Both the position numbers and the translations under genes were made by a program. The notes under the pieces are model-generated. The model was not told the origin of the DNA, searched no databases, and was given only the letters and a program-made list of their open reading frames with translations. A stretch of DNA of 64,000 nucleotides from Harmothoe impar (Eukaryota; Annelida; Polychaeta; Phyllodocida; Polynoidae), in the NCBI GenBank assembly GCA_947462335.1, contig OX381705.1, positions 38,153,570-38,217,569 on the forward strand, read 5' to 3'. Positions 1 through 9,561 of the stretch are shown piece after piece (position 1 is the first letter of the stretch; each line of letters starts with the position of its first letter).

Positions 1-386
1 TAGTATAGTATGTATCGGAACGGGACTATGGTTAACTACTGTTTATTACTCAATCGACCTGCAGCCAATCAGAGGCCTCCATTTGGTCACGTGACCCCCT
101 CATTTGCATAATTACGTAATAGGCCACTCCCTCATTTGCATAATTACGTAATAGGCCACGCCCTCTTGATCACCAGCCAATCAGAGGCTACCATTTGGTC
201 ACGTGACCCCCTCATTTGCATAATAGGCCGCGCCCCCTTGATCACGTGACCCCCTCATTTGCATAGTAGACTACGCCCCTTTGATCACCAGCCAATCAGA
301 GGCTTCCATTTGGTCACGTGACTCCCTCATTTGCATAATAATGGATCACGTGACCCCCTCATTTGCATAATAGGACCACACCCCCT
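1..386 (+). repeat. Left terminal inverted repeat with composite motif array
   Basis: The pairing partner is 9172-9557 in reverse complement. The repeat contains reiterated units with a CCAAT box (AGCCAATCAGAGG), the palindrome GTCACGTGAC, the octamer ATTTGCAT and, twice, the palindrome ATTACGTAAT. First-unit positions are CCAAT 65-69, GTCACGTGAC 86-95, ATTTGCAT 102-109 and ATTACGTAAT 111-120. Degenerate units continue to about 520. These match the established consensus sites of NF-Y, bHLH-Zip (USF/MITF/TFEB), POU and bZIP factors. Binding here is inference. Confidence 0.88.
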
Positions 387-529
387 TGGTCACGTGACCG
401 GAAGCGCTCTTTATTTGGAAAATAGTCCACACCCCCTTGGTCACGTGACCTGAACCCCTCCCTCATTTGCATAATATAGATAATAGACAGACCACGCCCC
501 CCTTTTGGTCACATGACTTGGACTAGCTA

Positions 530-716
530 ATGGGAGGCTTCTATAAGGGGGGAGGGGAGGGGGGGAGGGGGGGAGGGGGGGAGGGGGGCACTTTAAGATG
601 CATGGGGAGGGGAGGGGGGGAGGGGGGGCACTATTTATGGGGTGGGCGGGCACTTGGGGGGGGGGCTTTTGGGGTCTGCTGGGGAGAAAAAAAAAAAAAA
701 TTTTTTTTTTTATCTG
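530..716. repeat. G-rich low-complexity tract ending in A and T runs
   Basis: The stretch is nearly pure GGGGGA/GGGGGC purine repeat for about 130 bases, followed by a 14-base A run and an 11-base T run. It is G-quadruplex prone. No coding signal is credible here because the open frames are only poly-Gly or poly-Pro. Confidence 0.8.
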
Positions 717-730
717 ATCTCTAGGGAATC

Positions 731-998
731 GCCTCCTCCCTACCCCCCTTTAGGGGGGTAGGGAAGAGGCGAGTCGGAGGTGACTGTAGAGGAGTTTTTC
801 GGTGACTTGATGACTTTCAAACGACCGTACTGATAGGGGATAAATTTGACTTTTGACTTGAATATTTCTTGCGACTTTGCGACTTGTAAGCGAAAGCGAA
901 AGCGACTTTGCGACTCGTAGCTCCTTAAATAAAAAGGTGACTTTGTAACCTCAGGGGGGAGATCCTTCTACACCCCCACGGAGTAGAAAGGATCTCGG
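731..998. other. Two long imperfect hairpins
   Basis: At about 732-774 a 19-base arm (CGCCTCCTCCCTACCCCCC) and its near-perfect reverse complement are separated by TTTA, with one mismatch. At about 959-998 GAGATCCTTCTAC pairs with GTAGAAAGGATCTC across an 11-base loop with one bulge. Both would form stable stems in single-stranded DNA or RNA. The function is unknown. Confidence 0.7.
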
Positions 999-3325
999 TT
1001 GATTGACTGCACTTTGACTTGTTGTTGTAAACAAAAAAAAACAAAAAAAAAATCAATGAATAGAACGACCCCCTTATTGCTAACAAAGGAACGACTTTGA
1101 ATTACACAAATGAGACTACCCTCTTTTGTAGGGGTTGGCGGTAACTCGACTTAAATTAGAGTATTAGGGAGAGCAAAACGCGACTACACGCCGTCTTAGA
1201 CTGTCGTCTTACGGACCGGATAACAATAACCATAGTTACCTCGGTTACTGTTGATGACGCGTAATGAGCAACGTCGTCAAAATTAAGCTGACGTTAGCGG
1301 TCGGCTAGCCAGACAGTTTTTTTTTGTCAAAATGACCGGAGCAGGTTACGTTGCGGTCGCTCAAGAGACGGCGATGGATCTGGTCACGTGGATACTGAAA
1401 GAAGGTCTACCTATAACCACCACGCTAGTTTGAGCGCGGCGGGTATCAGGCATCATGGGGCCCTTGACGGGTGGGTCCTCCCCATGCAGCCGTATGTCGA
1501 ATTTAAGAAATGCCCATGTCACACGTCACTAAGGGAGAAACGTTTTTTGAAATATTTAGAACCCGAATTTGAGCATTCTGGTACATTTTTAAGGACCCAG
1601 ACACTGCAAAGCCGGGTACCATCCAAGAAAAAAAAAAAGTTTTTGGCGAAATGTTTAGGTTTGAAATGGTACTTTTCTGATGTACTCTTCGAACATTTTT
1701 TTTTTCCTCATGTCACTATGGTCCATGTCACATGTCGGACTCAGGAGCCACATGTCCCATGTCACTTAGATGTCCATGCCCGTGTCGTCGTATCGAATTT
1801 TAAGAAAATGATCATGTCACCATATCGAATTTAGGGGTCTAGTGACATCAGCATGTCCGGCTATCCTCCACAAATTTAGCTCTAAAATGTTTACTTTTTT
1901 GGGCTGATTTTTCATCATTTTAAAAAAAACAATAGGATGTTGAAATGTTTGCTGTTGTAAATAGAAACAAAAACAAAACAAAGCGCATGGTAAGATTATG
2001 TCACATTGTAGTCGCGGGTCCGCTCGTGGCTTATCCAGCCTCTTCGTGGATCCGCGACTACCAATGTGATCATATACTAATCACCCGGCGTTTACGGTAT
2101 TATATACTAAGGTATGAGACAGGTCTTACAGAAAAGGTGTCTAAAAAGCGCTGTGACCTGATTGAAATGACGTCAGCGGCGTCTGCTCGTCAGTGCCCGG
2201 CTGTAGCCCGTAGGACATGTCATTCTGCTTTTCTGGATGTTTTGAAATATTTTGATTTAACTGATAATACCTGATAACAAGCCTCTGAAGCAGTTTTTGA
2301 TCGAGTACGTCTTCTCTACTTTTCCATCGATTAGCTGCTTCAGCAAAAAAAATCACGCGCGCGGTCTAGATGACGGAGTCGCTAAAGCTCTGTTTAGAGA
2401 GTGGAACTTGACTATAGACTCAGTACTAACTGAACGCCCCCCGGGGTCACCCCTCATGTGGGTATATGTACAAGCTCAGGTTCTTCACTTTACGGCTTGA
2501 CTAAAACTGAGACGCGTCCATGATAAACTCTAGCATTTTTTTTTCTTTTCTAGGATCGAGAGAGATATTTTAAATGGGGCGGTTATCTAAATAGCGTGGA
2601 ACTAAAATCAGGCTGCGGCAGATAGTATCTCTGCGCACCTCAAGACTCAACGTAGCTTTCACTCTCCAGCAGAAGTTTAGTTGTCACTAATTATGGGCGG
2701 CGACCATCATGCACCGGCGGATGTTGGAGAGTGTTGGAGAGCTGAACCTTACAGACATATAAATCAATCGCTCTGGTGGAGACAAGTGTCGGAAATATCT
2801 CGCCATAGATTGGAACCAAATACTTATCTAATGGAATCGTTATCAGTTTTCAGTTTTCTTGCCGTACAAAATTTATTTCCCACTCTTCACGTGGTGATAG
2901 CTGAAGGTCACTCGTCGTAGGTACGTGTGACCGGAACACCCTTTTGGTTTTGGCGCGGGTTGACATCAGATTTGTACCGTACTGTCGCGATTAAGGGCTC
3001 TGAGGGAGTGCTTTTCAATTTGGTGAAGTTCTTACTCAGAAGCTATATACAAGCCAGGCGCTGGCGCTTATTCAAAGTCGCGATTTTAGTGCTTAAGAAA
3101 AAACATTTGGAGGCTCTTATACTCCGGCGCTTATACAAGACCGGCGCACTTTCAACACTAGTTGCTTTATCGCGACCGTACGGTATGACTTCGGTGTCAC
3201 AAGGTCCCAAACTCCAAATAAGGAAGTGAAACGACGTTGCCTGTCTACCTCGTGCGCGTCATAGCGTCGTCGAAAATAGTGTGACGTCAGCTTCTCTCAG
3301 GCGGCTAGGAAGTCAGTTCGACAAA
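999..3325. other. Interior of the 9.5-kb element, no gene recognised
   Basis: The stretch is mixed composition with short A and T runs. It holds several open frames of 60-150 codons, for example 1388-1834 and 1945-2274 on the + strand. They lack a convincing ATG context, recognisable domains or protein-like composition. Small exons of a spliced gene cannot be excluded by eye. Confidence 0.5.
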
Positions 3326-3682
3326 ATGGCTCACCGAGTTAACTTCGTGGCCGTTTCTCGATCTATGATCGATGCGGCCGTGGAGAAGGAATTCGTAGCC
3401 GCGCTACAGAGAGAGGCGGCGGAGAGACAGAACTTCGTGGCCGTTTCTCGATCTATGATCGATGCGGCCGTGGAGAAGGAATTCGTAGCCGCGCTACAGA
3501 GAGAGGAGGCGGAGAGACAGCGGGCTGCTGCTGCAGAGGGTGTGGCCGATGAGCTGATCACGGAGGTCACTGATCAACTCATCCGACAGTGCGTGGAACA
3601 AGTCAAGCAGCAGGTCTGCATGGAGGAAGGTCTACCGCCCGCCATGCTGGAGGAGCTGCTGAAGGACTACCACGCGATATGA
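3326..3682 (+). CDS. Hypothetical 118-aa protein with a 30-residue tandem duplication
   Basis: The ATG at 3326, in the context GACAAAATGG, is the first in-frame ATG. The open frame continues upstream only through a GTG codon, so ATG is preferred. Residues 6-35 and 36-65 are a tandem repeat that begins NFVAVSRSMIDAAVEKEF. At DNA level it is a 90-bp direct repeat (3341-3430 and 3431-3520) that differs at one visible base (GCG versus GAG), so the duplication is recent or homogenised. Heptad-like hydrophobic spacing and the many Glu, Arg and Ala residues predict helices or coiled coil. The C-terminal half (residues 66-118) is acidic and helical. I recognise no family. It lies inside the DNA element and has no neighbour that suggests a role. 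Confidence 0.45.
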   Translation: MAHRVNFVAVSRSMIDAAVEKEFVAALQREAAERQNFVAVSRSMIDAAVEKEFVAALQREEAERQRAAAAEGVADELITEVTDQLIRQCVEQVKQQVCMEEGLPPAMLEELLKDYHAI

Positions 3683-3924
3683 CCACACCCTCTGCTTCAG
3701 CAGCAAGGTCCCTGCGACCCTCTCTACTAAACGGTCCTTTTAAGGACCAACCACTGATCACAAAAGTTGAAAATCAATCTCAATATAATATACGCATCAT
3801 AAAAAAAAAACTACTAGTCTCTACACTGAAACCCTGTTGAGTAGGTAGATCGGGTTGGTTTTTTTTTGTTTTTTTTTAGGAAGGGCAATCAGGTCATCGT
3901 GTGGAGGTCATCAGGTGTACTGTG

Positions 3925-3984
3925 TGCTGTCTGCCTGTCTGTCTGTCTGTCTGTCTGTGTCTGTCTGTCTGTCTGTGTCTGTCT

Positions 3985-4015
<31 letters not shown>

Positions 4016-4038
4016 GTGGGTGTGAGCGTGTGTGAGAG

Positions 4039-4080
<42 letters not shown>
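3925..4080. repeat. Compound microsatellite (CTGT)n and (GT)n
   Basis: Runs of CTGT give way to long GT runs. The open frames across it on both strands (Cys/Val repeats on one, His/Thr repeats on the other) are artefacts of the repeat. Confidence 0.95.
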
Positions 4081-4082
<2 letters not shown>

Positions 4083-4154
4083 GCGCGGCATGTGTGTATC
4101 ATGGTGTATTATGGTATCATCCCGGGGGGGTCACTGAGGCTTTGATGGTAGATA

Positions 4155-4490
4155 ACAACTGCCGCCCTACCACCCCTCTTATCAGAGGTTGGGAAATTTG
4201 ACCGCCCTACTTCTCAGAGGTTTCGAGAATTGACCGCCCTACATTTTAGAGGATGGGAGATTTGACCGCCCCACTTTTCAGAGGTTGGGAGATTTGATGA
4301 GCTATTACAAGTTTAGGTCTCCCTGAATTTTATACAAATACAATTTTATTCATTCCTTTCAGCAAGAAAATTAGCTCAATGTAATCATATGATTTTAACC
4401 GCCCTACTTATCAGGGCCTTGACGACATCTGACCGCCCCCCTTTTCAGGATCTAATGGAAATTCACCGCCACCGCTTTTCAGAGTCGTGC
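4155..4490. repeat. Minisatellite of about 32 bp, roughly seven degenerate copies
   Basis: The unit resembles GACCGCCCTACTTTTCAGAG followed by GTTGGGAGATTT. Copies start near 4161, 4201, 4233, 4264, 4398, 4430 and 4460. About 110 bases of unrelated AT-rich sequence interrupt the array between 4295 and 4395. Confidence 0.8.
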
Positions 4491-4818
4491 TGCAGTGGTT
4501 ATCCAATACATGGTGGAGTGCCATTACTTAATTCTTTTGTATGTAAAAACAGCGCTGATAAGGGTTTTTAATTAGACAGCTATTGGTTCTTCACTATCAA
4601 AAAATAACCACTCAGTGCTTTAAGGCGCTACGCCCTTTGTCGATATGACGTATGCATGCATGCAGCCCTGGTGAGGAACTCTGAGTGCTGCATTCATGGA
4701 TTATGACGACAACGGGCCCTGCACATTAAAGCGCTATGCGGCTATTAAAGGGTTAGATCCAGTCTTGCTCCAGTCATCCCGAATGCTATACCCAGAGTTG
4801 GTGGGCTGGTCCAGACTG

Positions 4819-5574
4819 CTGTACACAGATTGTGGACGGGATGACCGGTTGCTGCCAGACTATCCCCCTGGTATGATATGCAGCTGGCGTGGCCGAGACT
4901 GTCTTATATCATGCTGAGTCTAATTATGTATTAGATACCCTACGAGTAACTGAGAGTATGTCAAAATAATCACGGCAAACTGACTGGCGACCTCATAGGA
5001 CCATAGGGCAGTTATTATTACATAACTCAGTAACCTTCGGTTATGTGTTAGATAGAGTACGCTTGGACACGGTTATTCCATATACCCACTGCCCCACAGG
5101 GTCAAGACGAGGTGATTAAATAATAAGACCCCAGACGGGTAAAATAGCCAAGTCAACAATGTCCTGTTTTTAGCCAATATGGACAAAGAGACACGGGGTG
5201 CTGTACACAGCTTGTGGACGGGATGGCAGGTCGCTGCCAGACTATCCCCCTGGTACGATATGCAGCCGGCGTGGCCGAGACTGTCTTATATGATGCTGAG
5301 TCTAATTATGTATTAGATACCCTACGAGTAACTGAGAGTGTGTCAAAATAATCACGGCAAACTGACTGGTGGCCTCATAGGTCAGTTATTATTACATAAC
5401 TCAGTAACCTTCGGTTATGTGTTAGATAGAGTACACCTGGACACGGTTATTCCATATACCCACTGCCCCACAGGGTCAAGACGAGGTGATTAAGTAATAA
5501 GACCCCAGACGGGTAAAATAGCCAAGTCAACAATGTCCTGTTTTTAGCCAATAGGGACAAAGAGACACGGGGGT
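4819..5574. repeat. Direct tandem duplication with 382-bp offset
   Basis: 4819-5199 and 5201-5574 are nearly identical. The second copy lacks about 8-10 bases near 5380. Each copy contains a small hairpin, TAACC-TTC-GGTTA (near 5029-5041 and 5406-5418), and a TTAGATACCCTACGAG block. No protein is encoded. The high identity shows a recent duplication within the element. Confidence 0.88.
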
Positions 5575-5639
5575 GCTGGGAGTTGGCGACAAGGGGCAAG
5601 ACGGGCAAGACTACTTCTCAAAATAGACAATGGACAAGA

Positions 5640-6000
5640 CCTAGTTCTTAAATTCGACAAGGCCCATTGGCATCTCTTATATTCGACAAGTGACACATGT
5701 GCCCCGTCTGTGGTCCTAATATAGATTTTCTAAAAAGTAAATTTTCTGCACCGTGTGACAACGACCGATCAGCTAGATAGCAGAGATTTCCCCAACCTAT
5801 TTTGGTTATTATCGTGTGTTTTTTTTAAATTTTTAATCATAAATAATATGTAGACTTGGGAAAAAAAAAAAGAGAGCTGACACGCAAACTCCGACTCTCC
5901 CCCCCCTCCTACTCACATGTCGCTGTTTTGTCACTAAACCCAAAGACCCACCCACCCCGTAGGAAGGGGTGACGCTTGTGAACGTTCCCTTAGTCTTCTA
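5640..6000. other. Non-coding interval of the 9.5-kb element
   Basis: Only A/T runs and short C runs are seen. There is no open frame of note and no recognised motif. Confidence 0.5.
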
Positions 6001-6017
6001 TTCTTTATTTGTTGTGT

Positions 6018-6112
6018 GGCCCCTAAAGAGGGGCCAACCAACTGACACTGTCAGTTGGTTATATGCTGCACAACATGGGCGTAATTAATTACGCCGCTTG
6101 TTAAGCAGCATG
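6018..6112. other. Cluster of three consecutive hairpins
   Basis: Three inverted repeats abut each other. 6018-6035 has 7-bp arms (GGCCCCT) with an AAAG loop. 6036-6060 has perfect 12-bp arms (AACCAACTGACA) around a single C. 6078-6095 is the perfect palindrome GGCGTAATTAATTACGCC. The third is enclosed by further pairing of ATGCTGC (from 6063) with GCAGCAT (to about 6112). Such a cluster could be an RNA structure, a cruciform or a protein-binding site. The sequence alone does not decide. Confidence 0.8.
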
Positions 6113-6939
6113 GATCACTGTGGTTTGACAGACGGGCCTCAAAGGGCCCCGTTGGATGGGGGCCCTTGTGGCACAACGAGTCAAAACGAGTTGATCCGTT
6201 TTTCAGATTACCGACTTGGCGAGAGGTTCTGACTATGTATATCTTTTATAAAGCTTTAGATATGGTGTGGTATTTTTCATCTCGCTATAGTTTAGTTGGT
6301 ATTTAAAGAAACTGCCTCATTTCTATCAGAAATACACAATATTGAATTGTTTTTTATATTTTAATATATTAGAAGCGCACTTTGTTGCCTATATAGCTCA
6401 TTATGCGTTGAAATGTTCGCGAGCATCCTAGGAATGTACAAAATCCCTATTGTGGCGCCATCTGACGAAAGAGCGGGGAACTATACTAGCGCGTTCGTTA
6501 TTCGCATCTTTGACAGCGACTAAGAGACGCTCAAACTGTCTGTTATTTAGTTTGAACTTATCACAAAATTGTCTTTGATAGGTCGTAGATTGACTTCTGA
6601 CTTTTTTTTCTTTTTTAGTTAAAATAAAAAACAAAAAAAAACAGTGACGCCGACACAGACCTGCGCATTAACGCGCTCCACCGTCTTCAGAGGGTTAAGT
6701 CTATAGTACAGTAGATTCTACTGTGTACTTACACTAACAGTGCTACATATACATACCCGAGTCATAAGTGGGGGGTTTTTTTTTAGGAAAAAAAAAAAAG
6801 TGATCTACTCACCCAAACCGCTATTAGTAAGTAAACTGTATGACCCATACCGCAAACATCTGCCTCGTGACTGATAGTGTACCGGTGGTGAAGTGCTGTT
6901 GCAAGAACAATTGAGGCTCTTTATATAGCTGAGAGAGCG
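6113..6939. other. Non-coding interval of the 9.5-kb element
   Basis: The interval is AT-rich with short A and T runs. A 68-codon open frame on the - strand (6428-6634) begins at TTG, has no ATG and is probably chance. No RNA gene was recognised. Confidence 0.5.
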
Positions 6940-7530
6940 AATAGCCTAATCTTGTTTTCACCTTGAGCCCCACCCTATTCCAGAGAGGGTATCAAAAATC
7001 ACATGTACATGTATATGGGCTTATAGCTGGTGAATAGATAAGGCGGGACAACTGTGTATACAAAGACTACAGGGGGCGTTTTAACAACAGGTGTGACGCG
7101 CCAGCCCGTGGACGGAGCTTTTGTTTTCACCTAGAGAGGGGATCGAGAGTGTATACAAAGCCTACAGGGGGTGATTAACGACAGGTGTGACGCGCCAGCC
7201 TGTGGACGGATCACTGCATCTTCTAAGCTTTGTTTTCACCTAGAGAGGGGATCGAGAGTGTATACAAAAAAAAAGCCTACAGGGGGTGTTTAACGCGGCC
7301 GGATGCCTACATGTTATGGTCTAAGCCTGTTTTCAGCTAGAGAGGGACCTAAATCACCTAAGCCCTTTCCACCCTTAAATCAATCTGATAATTGCCATAA
7401 AGAGGAGTAATGCGCGTTACATGTATATGGGATTATAGCTGGGTAAGAGATTAAGACGCTAGTCAACTGTGTATGCAAAAAAAACTACAGGGGGTGTCTA
7501 AGGTCGATTGTCATGCACCAGCGGGCGGAC
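6940..7530. repeat. Tandem array of 100-130-bp units
   Basis: Units share TGTTTTCACCTAGAGAGGG, then GTGTATACAAA and CTACAGGGGG, then GGTGTGACGCGCCAGCC and GTGGACGG. Clear copies begin near 7041, 7148 and 7258, and divergent ones lie near 6955 and 7320-7530. The second half of the first and last units also shares an ACATGTATATGGG block. The array lies just upstream of the alanine-rich open frame, so it might hold regulatory sequence. That is inference only. Confidence 0.75.
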
Positions 7531-7847
7531 GGAAGTCTGCCACTCTAGCTGTGACTACAAGCGTGTGTGTGTGGTAGACAGCTTAAATCAAACACAAGTT
7601 AAGCTCCTTATAGCTTCCTACTGACTGCGGATTTGAGTGCTTGAAAGATGGTCTTTTGTTTTTTTCATCTATTTCCTCGGGGAGTCGAACAGGATTAAAG
7701 ATGTAACGAACCCGCACCTACACAGGTAGACAGCTGGTCGCCTTCCTAGTGAGAGTTTTTCTCTTGAGTTAAGAAGCTTATCTCGGAGCCTAGTACATAA
7801 GCGAGAGTGAAACATGGGTCCCACACACTTCTTCTACCACCTTCAGC

Positions 7848-9002
7848 ATGGCGTCATCAGGAATCACTCTACGTTCTAACGAATGTGAGCAATCCCAACA
7901 CTACTACAGAGCCACGACAACACCACACGAGGAGACGTCCATGTTTACTGATGATTTAACAAGTAGCAACGTGGAGGTTCGTTTTTATCAAGATTCGTAC
8001 GGGTGGCTGGAAAGTGTGAGGGCTACTTCTGCAGCTATTGCTGCTGCTCGTGCAAGACGTGAAGCTCGTATCGCTGTTCGTGCTACACATGCTGCATACG
8101 AAGTCGCCAATGCTGCTAACAACGCTGCTGTTACTCTCGCCGCTGCTGCTCGTGCTGATAATGTTCTTGCTACTGTTACCGCTCTTGCTACCGATGCTGC
8201 TGCTACTGATGCTGCAGCGACTGCTAAAGGTGCCGCTGTTGCGGCTGCTGCTAGGGCTAATGCTATTAATGCTTGTACAGCTGCTAAAAAAATAGCCTGT
8301 TTCGCTTATGCTAGTCGCAATGTCGCTGTTGCGGCTATGGCTGATGCACATGATGCTAAGTTACGGGCTGTTGCTTTTGCTGAAGATGCTGTTGATGCTG
8401 AAGATGTTGCTGCTGCTGCTACTGCTGCTGAAGATGCTACTGCTGCTGCCGCTGCTGCTGCTGAAGATGCTGCTGCTGCTGCGGCTGCTGCTCTAGACAC
8501 CTATGACGCTGCTGCTACTGCGGCTGCTGCTCTAGACACCTATGACGCTGCTGCTACTGCTGCTGCTGAAGATGCTGCTGCCGCTGCTGCTACTGCTGCT
8601 GCTGAAGATGCTGCTGCCGCTGCTGCTGCTCTAGACACCTATGACGCGGCTGCTGCTGCTGAAGATGCTGCTGCTGCTGCTCTAGACACCTATGACGCGG
8701 CTGCTGCTCTAGACACCTATGACGCGGCTGCTGCTCCTGAAGATGCTGCTGCTGCTGCTCTAGACACCTATGACGCGGCTGCTGCTGCTGCTGCTGCACT
8801 AGACACTTATGACGCGGCTGCTGCTGCTGAAGATGCTGCTGCTGCTGCACTAGACACCTATGACGCAGCTGCTGCTGCTGAAGATGCTGCTGCTGCTGCT
8901 GCACTAGCCATCAATGACGCGGCTGCTGCTCCAGACACCTATGACGCGGCTGCTGCTGCTGAAGATGCTGCTGCTGCTGCTGCTCTAGACACCTATGACT
9001 AA
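7848..9002 (+). CDS. Alanine-rich repeat protein, 384 aa, hypothetical
   Basis: The ATG at 7848 sits in AGCATGG and the frame ends at TAA 9000-9002. Residues 1-60 are ordinary in composition (Ser, Thr, Tyr, Glu). Residues from about 60 are dominated by alanine with regularly placed Arg, Lys, Asp and Glu, which predicts long amphipathic helix. From about residue 205 the chain consists of reiterated blocks of the type LDTYDAAA and EDAAAAA, coded largely by GCT, so the DNA is a GCTGCT-rich expandable repeat. A second partial copy of the end of the gene (ACCTATGACTAAACTTAGTA) recurs at about 9050-9069 after the stop. There is no signal peptide or catalytic motif. It could be a structural or DNA-condensing protein of the element, or an open frame maintained only by the repeat. 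Confidence 0.4.
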   Translation: MASSGITLRSNECEQSQHYYRATTTPHEETSMFTDDLTSSNVEVRFYQDSYGWLESVRATSAAIAAARARREARIAVRATHAAYEVANAANNAAVTLAAAARADNVLATVTALATDAAATDAAATAKGAAVAAAARANAINACTAAKKIACFAYASRNVAVAAMADAHDAKLRAVAFAEDAVDAEDVAAAATAAEDATAAAAAAAEDAAAAAAAALDTYDAAATAAAALDTYDAAATAAAEDAAAAAATAAAEDAAAAAAALDTYDAAAAAEDAAAAALDTYDAAAALDTYDAAAAPEDAAAAALDTYDAAAAAAAALDTYDAAAAAEDAAAAALDTYDAAAAAEDAAAAAALAINDAAAAPDTYDAAAAAEDAAAAAALDTYD

Positions 9003-9006
9003 ACTT

Positions 9007-9171
9007 AGTAGGAGTTATTTACAAACAAAAGAGAGCTGCTACTGCTGCTACCTATGACTAAACTTAGTAGGTGTTATTTACAAACAAGAGAGCCTCGTGG
9101 TGTTGTTTACAAACAAAGAGAGCCACGTGGTGTTGTTTACAAACAAAGATAGCCACGTGATGTTGTTGTGG
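9007..9171. promoter_or_regulatory. Tandem forkhead-like motif array
   Basis: Four copies of a ~36-bp unit contain TTTACAAACAA, with the stronger form TGTTTACAAACAAAGA in the last two, alternating with CACGTGG. TGTTTAC is the established FOX factor core and CACGTG an E-box. The array lies directly inside the right TIR. Regulatory activity is inferred. Confidence 0.5.
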
Positions 9172-9557
9172 CCTATTATGCCAATGAAGGGGTCACGTGA
9201 TCAAGGGGGCGCGGCCTATTATGCAAATGAGGGGGTCACGTGACCAAATGGCGACCTCTGATTGGCTGGTGATCAAGAGGGCGTGGCTTATTATGAAAAT
9301 GAGAGGGTCACGTGATCAAGGGGGCGTGGCCTATTATGCAAATGAGGGGTCACGTGACCAAATGGCGGCCTCTGATTGGCTGGTGATCAAGGGGGCGTGG
9401 CCTATTACGTAATTATGCAAATGAGGGGGCGTGGCCTATTACGTAATTATGCAAATGAGGGGGTCACGTGACCAAATGGAGGCCTCTGATTGGCTGCAGG
9501 TCGATTGAGTAATAAACAGTTGTTAAGCATAGTCCCGTTCCGATACATACTATACTA
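9172..9557 (-). repeat. Right terminal inverted repeat
   Basis: This is the reverse complement of 1-386, with the same order of CCAAT, GTCACGTGAC, ATTTGCAT and ATTACGTAAT motifs and a few substitutions and indels. It ends CGATACATACTATACTA at 9557. The adjacent CCCAAGGAGTGAACCTGAC is gypsy-element gag sequence. Confidence 0.88.
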
Positions 9558-9561
9558 CTCC

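Larger units (their letters stand above)
1..9557. mobile_element. Large TIR DNA element (about 9.56 kb), no transposase recognised
   Basis: The first ~386 bases and the reverse complement of 9172-9557 match nearly base for base, starting TAGTATAGTATGTATCGG on both sides, which defines a terminal-inverted-repeat element. Downstream of 9557 the sequence runs straight into the gag of a gypsy-type element, and copy B of that gag (around 50130) is uninterrupted, so the element is an insertion. The interior holds two plausible protein genes, several strong hairpins and tandem arrays. No DDE transposase, polymerase B, integrase or helicase was seen in any frame. The long TIRs and an AG start at base 2 recall Polintons, but the hallmark genes are absent. 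The left flank is outside the window, so the target duplication cannot be read. It may be non-autonomous, or its transposase may be split by introns. Confidence 0.82.

Noticed and set aside
1388..2274. Two open frames of 148 and 109 codons in the 9.5-kb element
   Set aside because: They rely on non-ATG starts or show no protein-like features. Likely chance.
3894..4102. His/Thr-rich and Cys/Val-rich frames over the GT microsatellite
   Set aside because: They are repeat artefacts present in several frames.
4155..4490. CRISPR-like spacing of short repeats
   Set aside because: Units are degenerate and abutting with no unique spacers, and the genome is eukaryotic.
6428..6634. 68-codon frame on the - strand
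   Set aside because: It begins with TTG, has no ATG and is flanked by A/T runs. Kept only as a possible exon fragment.
8590..8904. Poly-Gln/His-rich open frame on the - strand opposite the alanine-rich gene
   Set aside because: It is the CAG-phase shadow of the GCT repeat and has no independent start or composition.
1..9557. Polinton/Maverick identity for the 9.5-kb element
   Set aside because: TIR length and AG terminus fit loosely, but polymerase B, integrase, ATPase, protease and capsid genes are all absent, and the 6-bp duplication cannot be tested.
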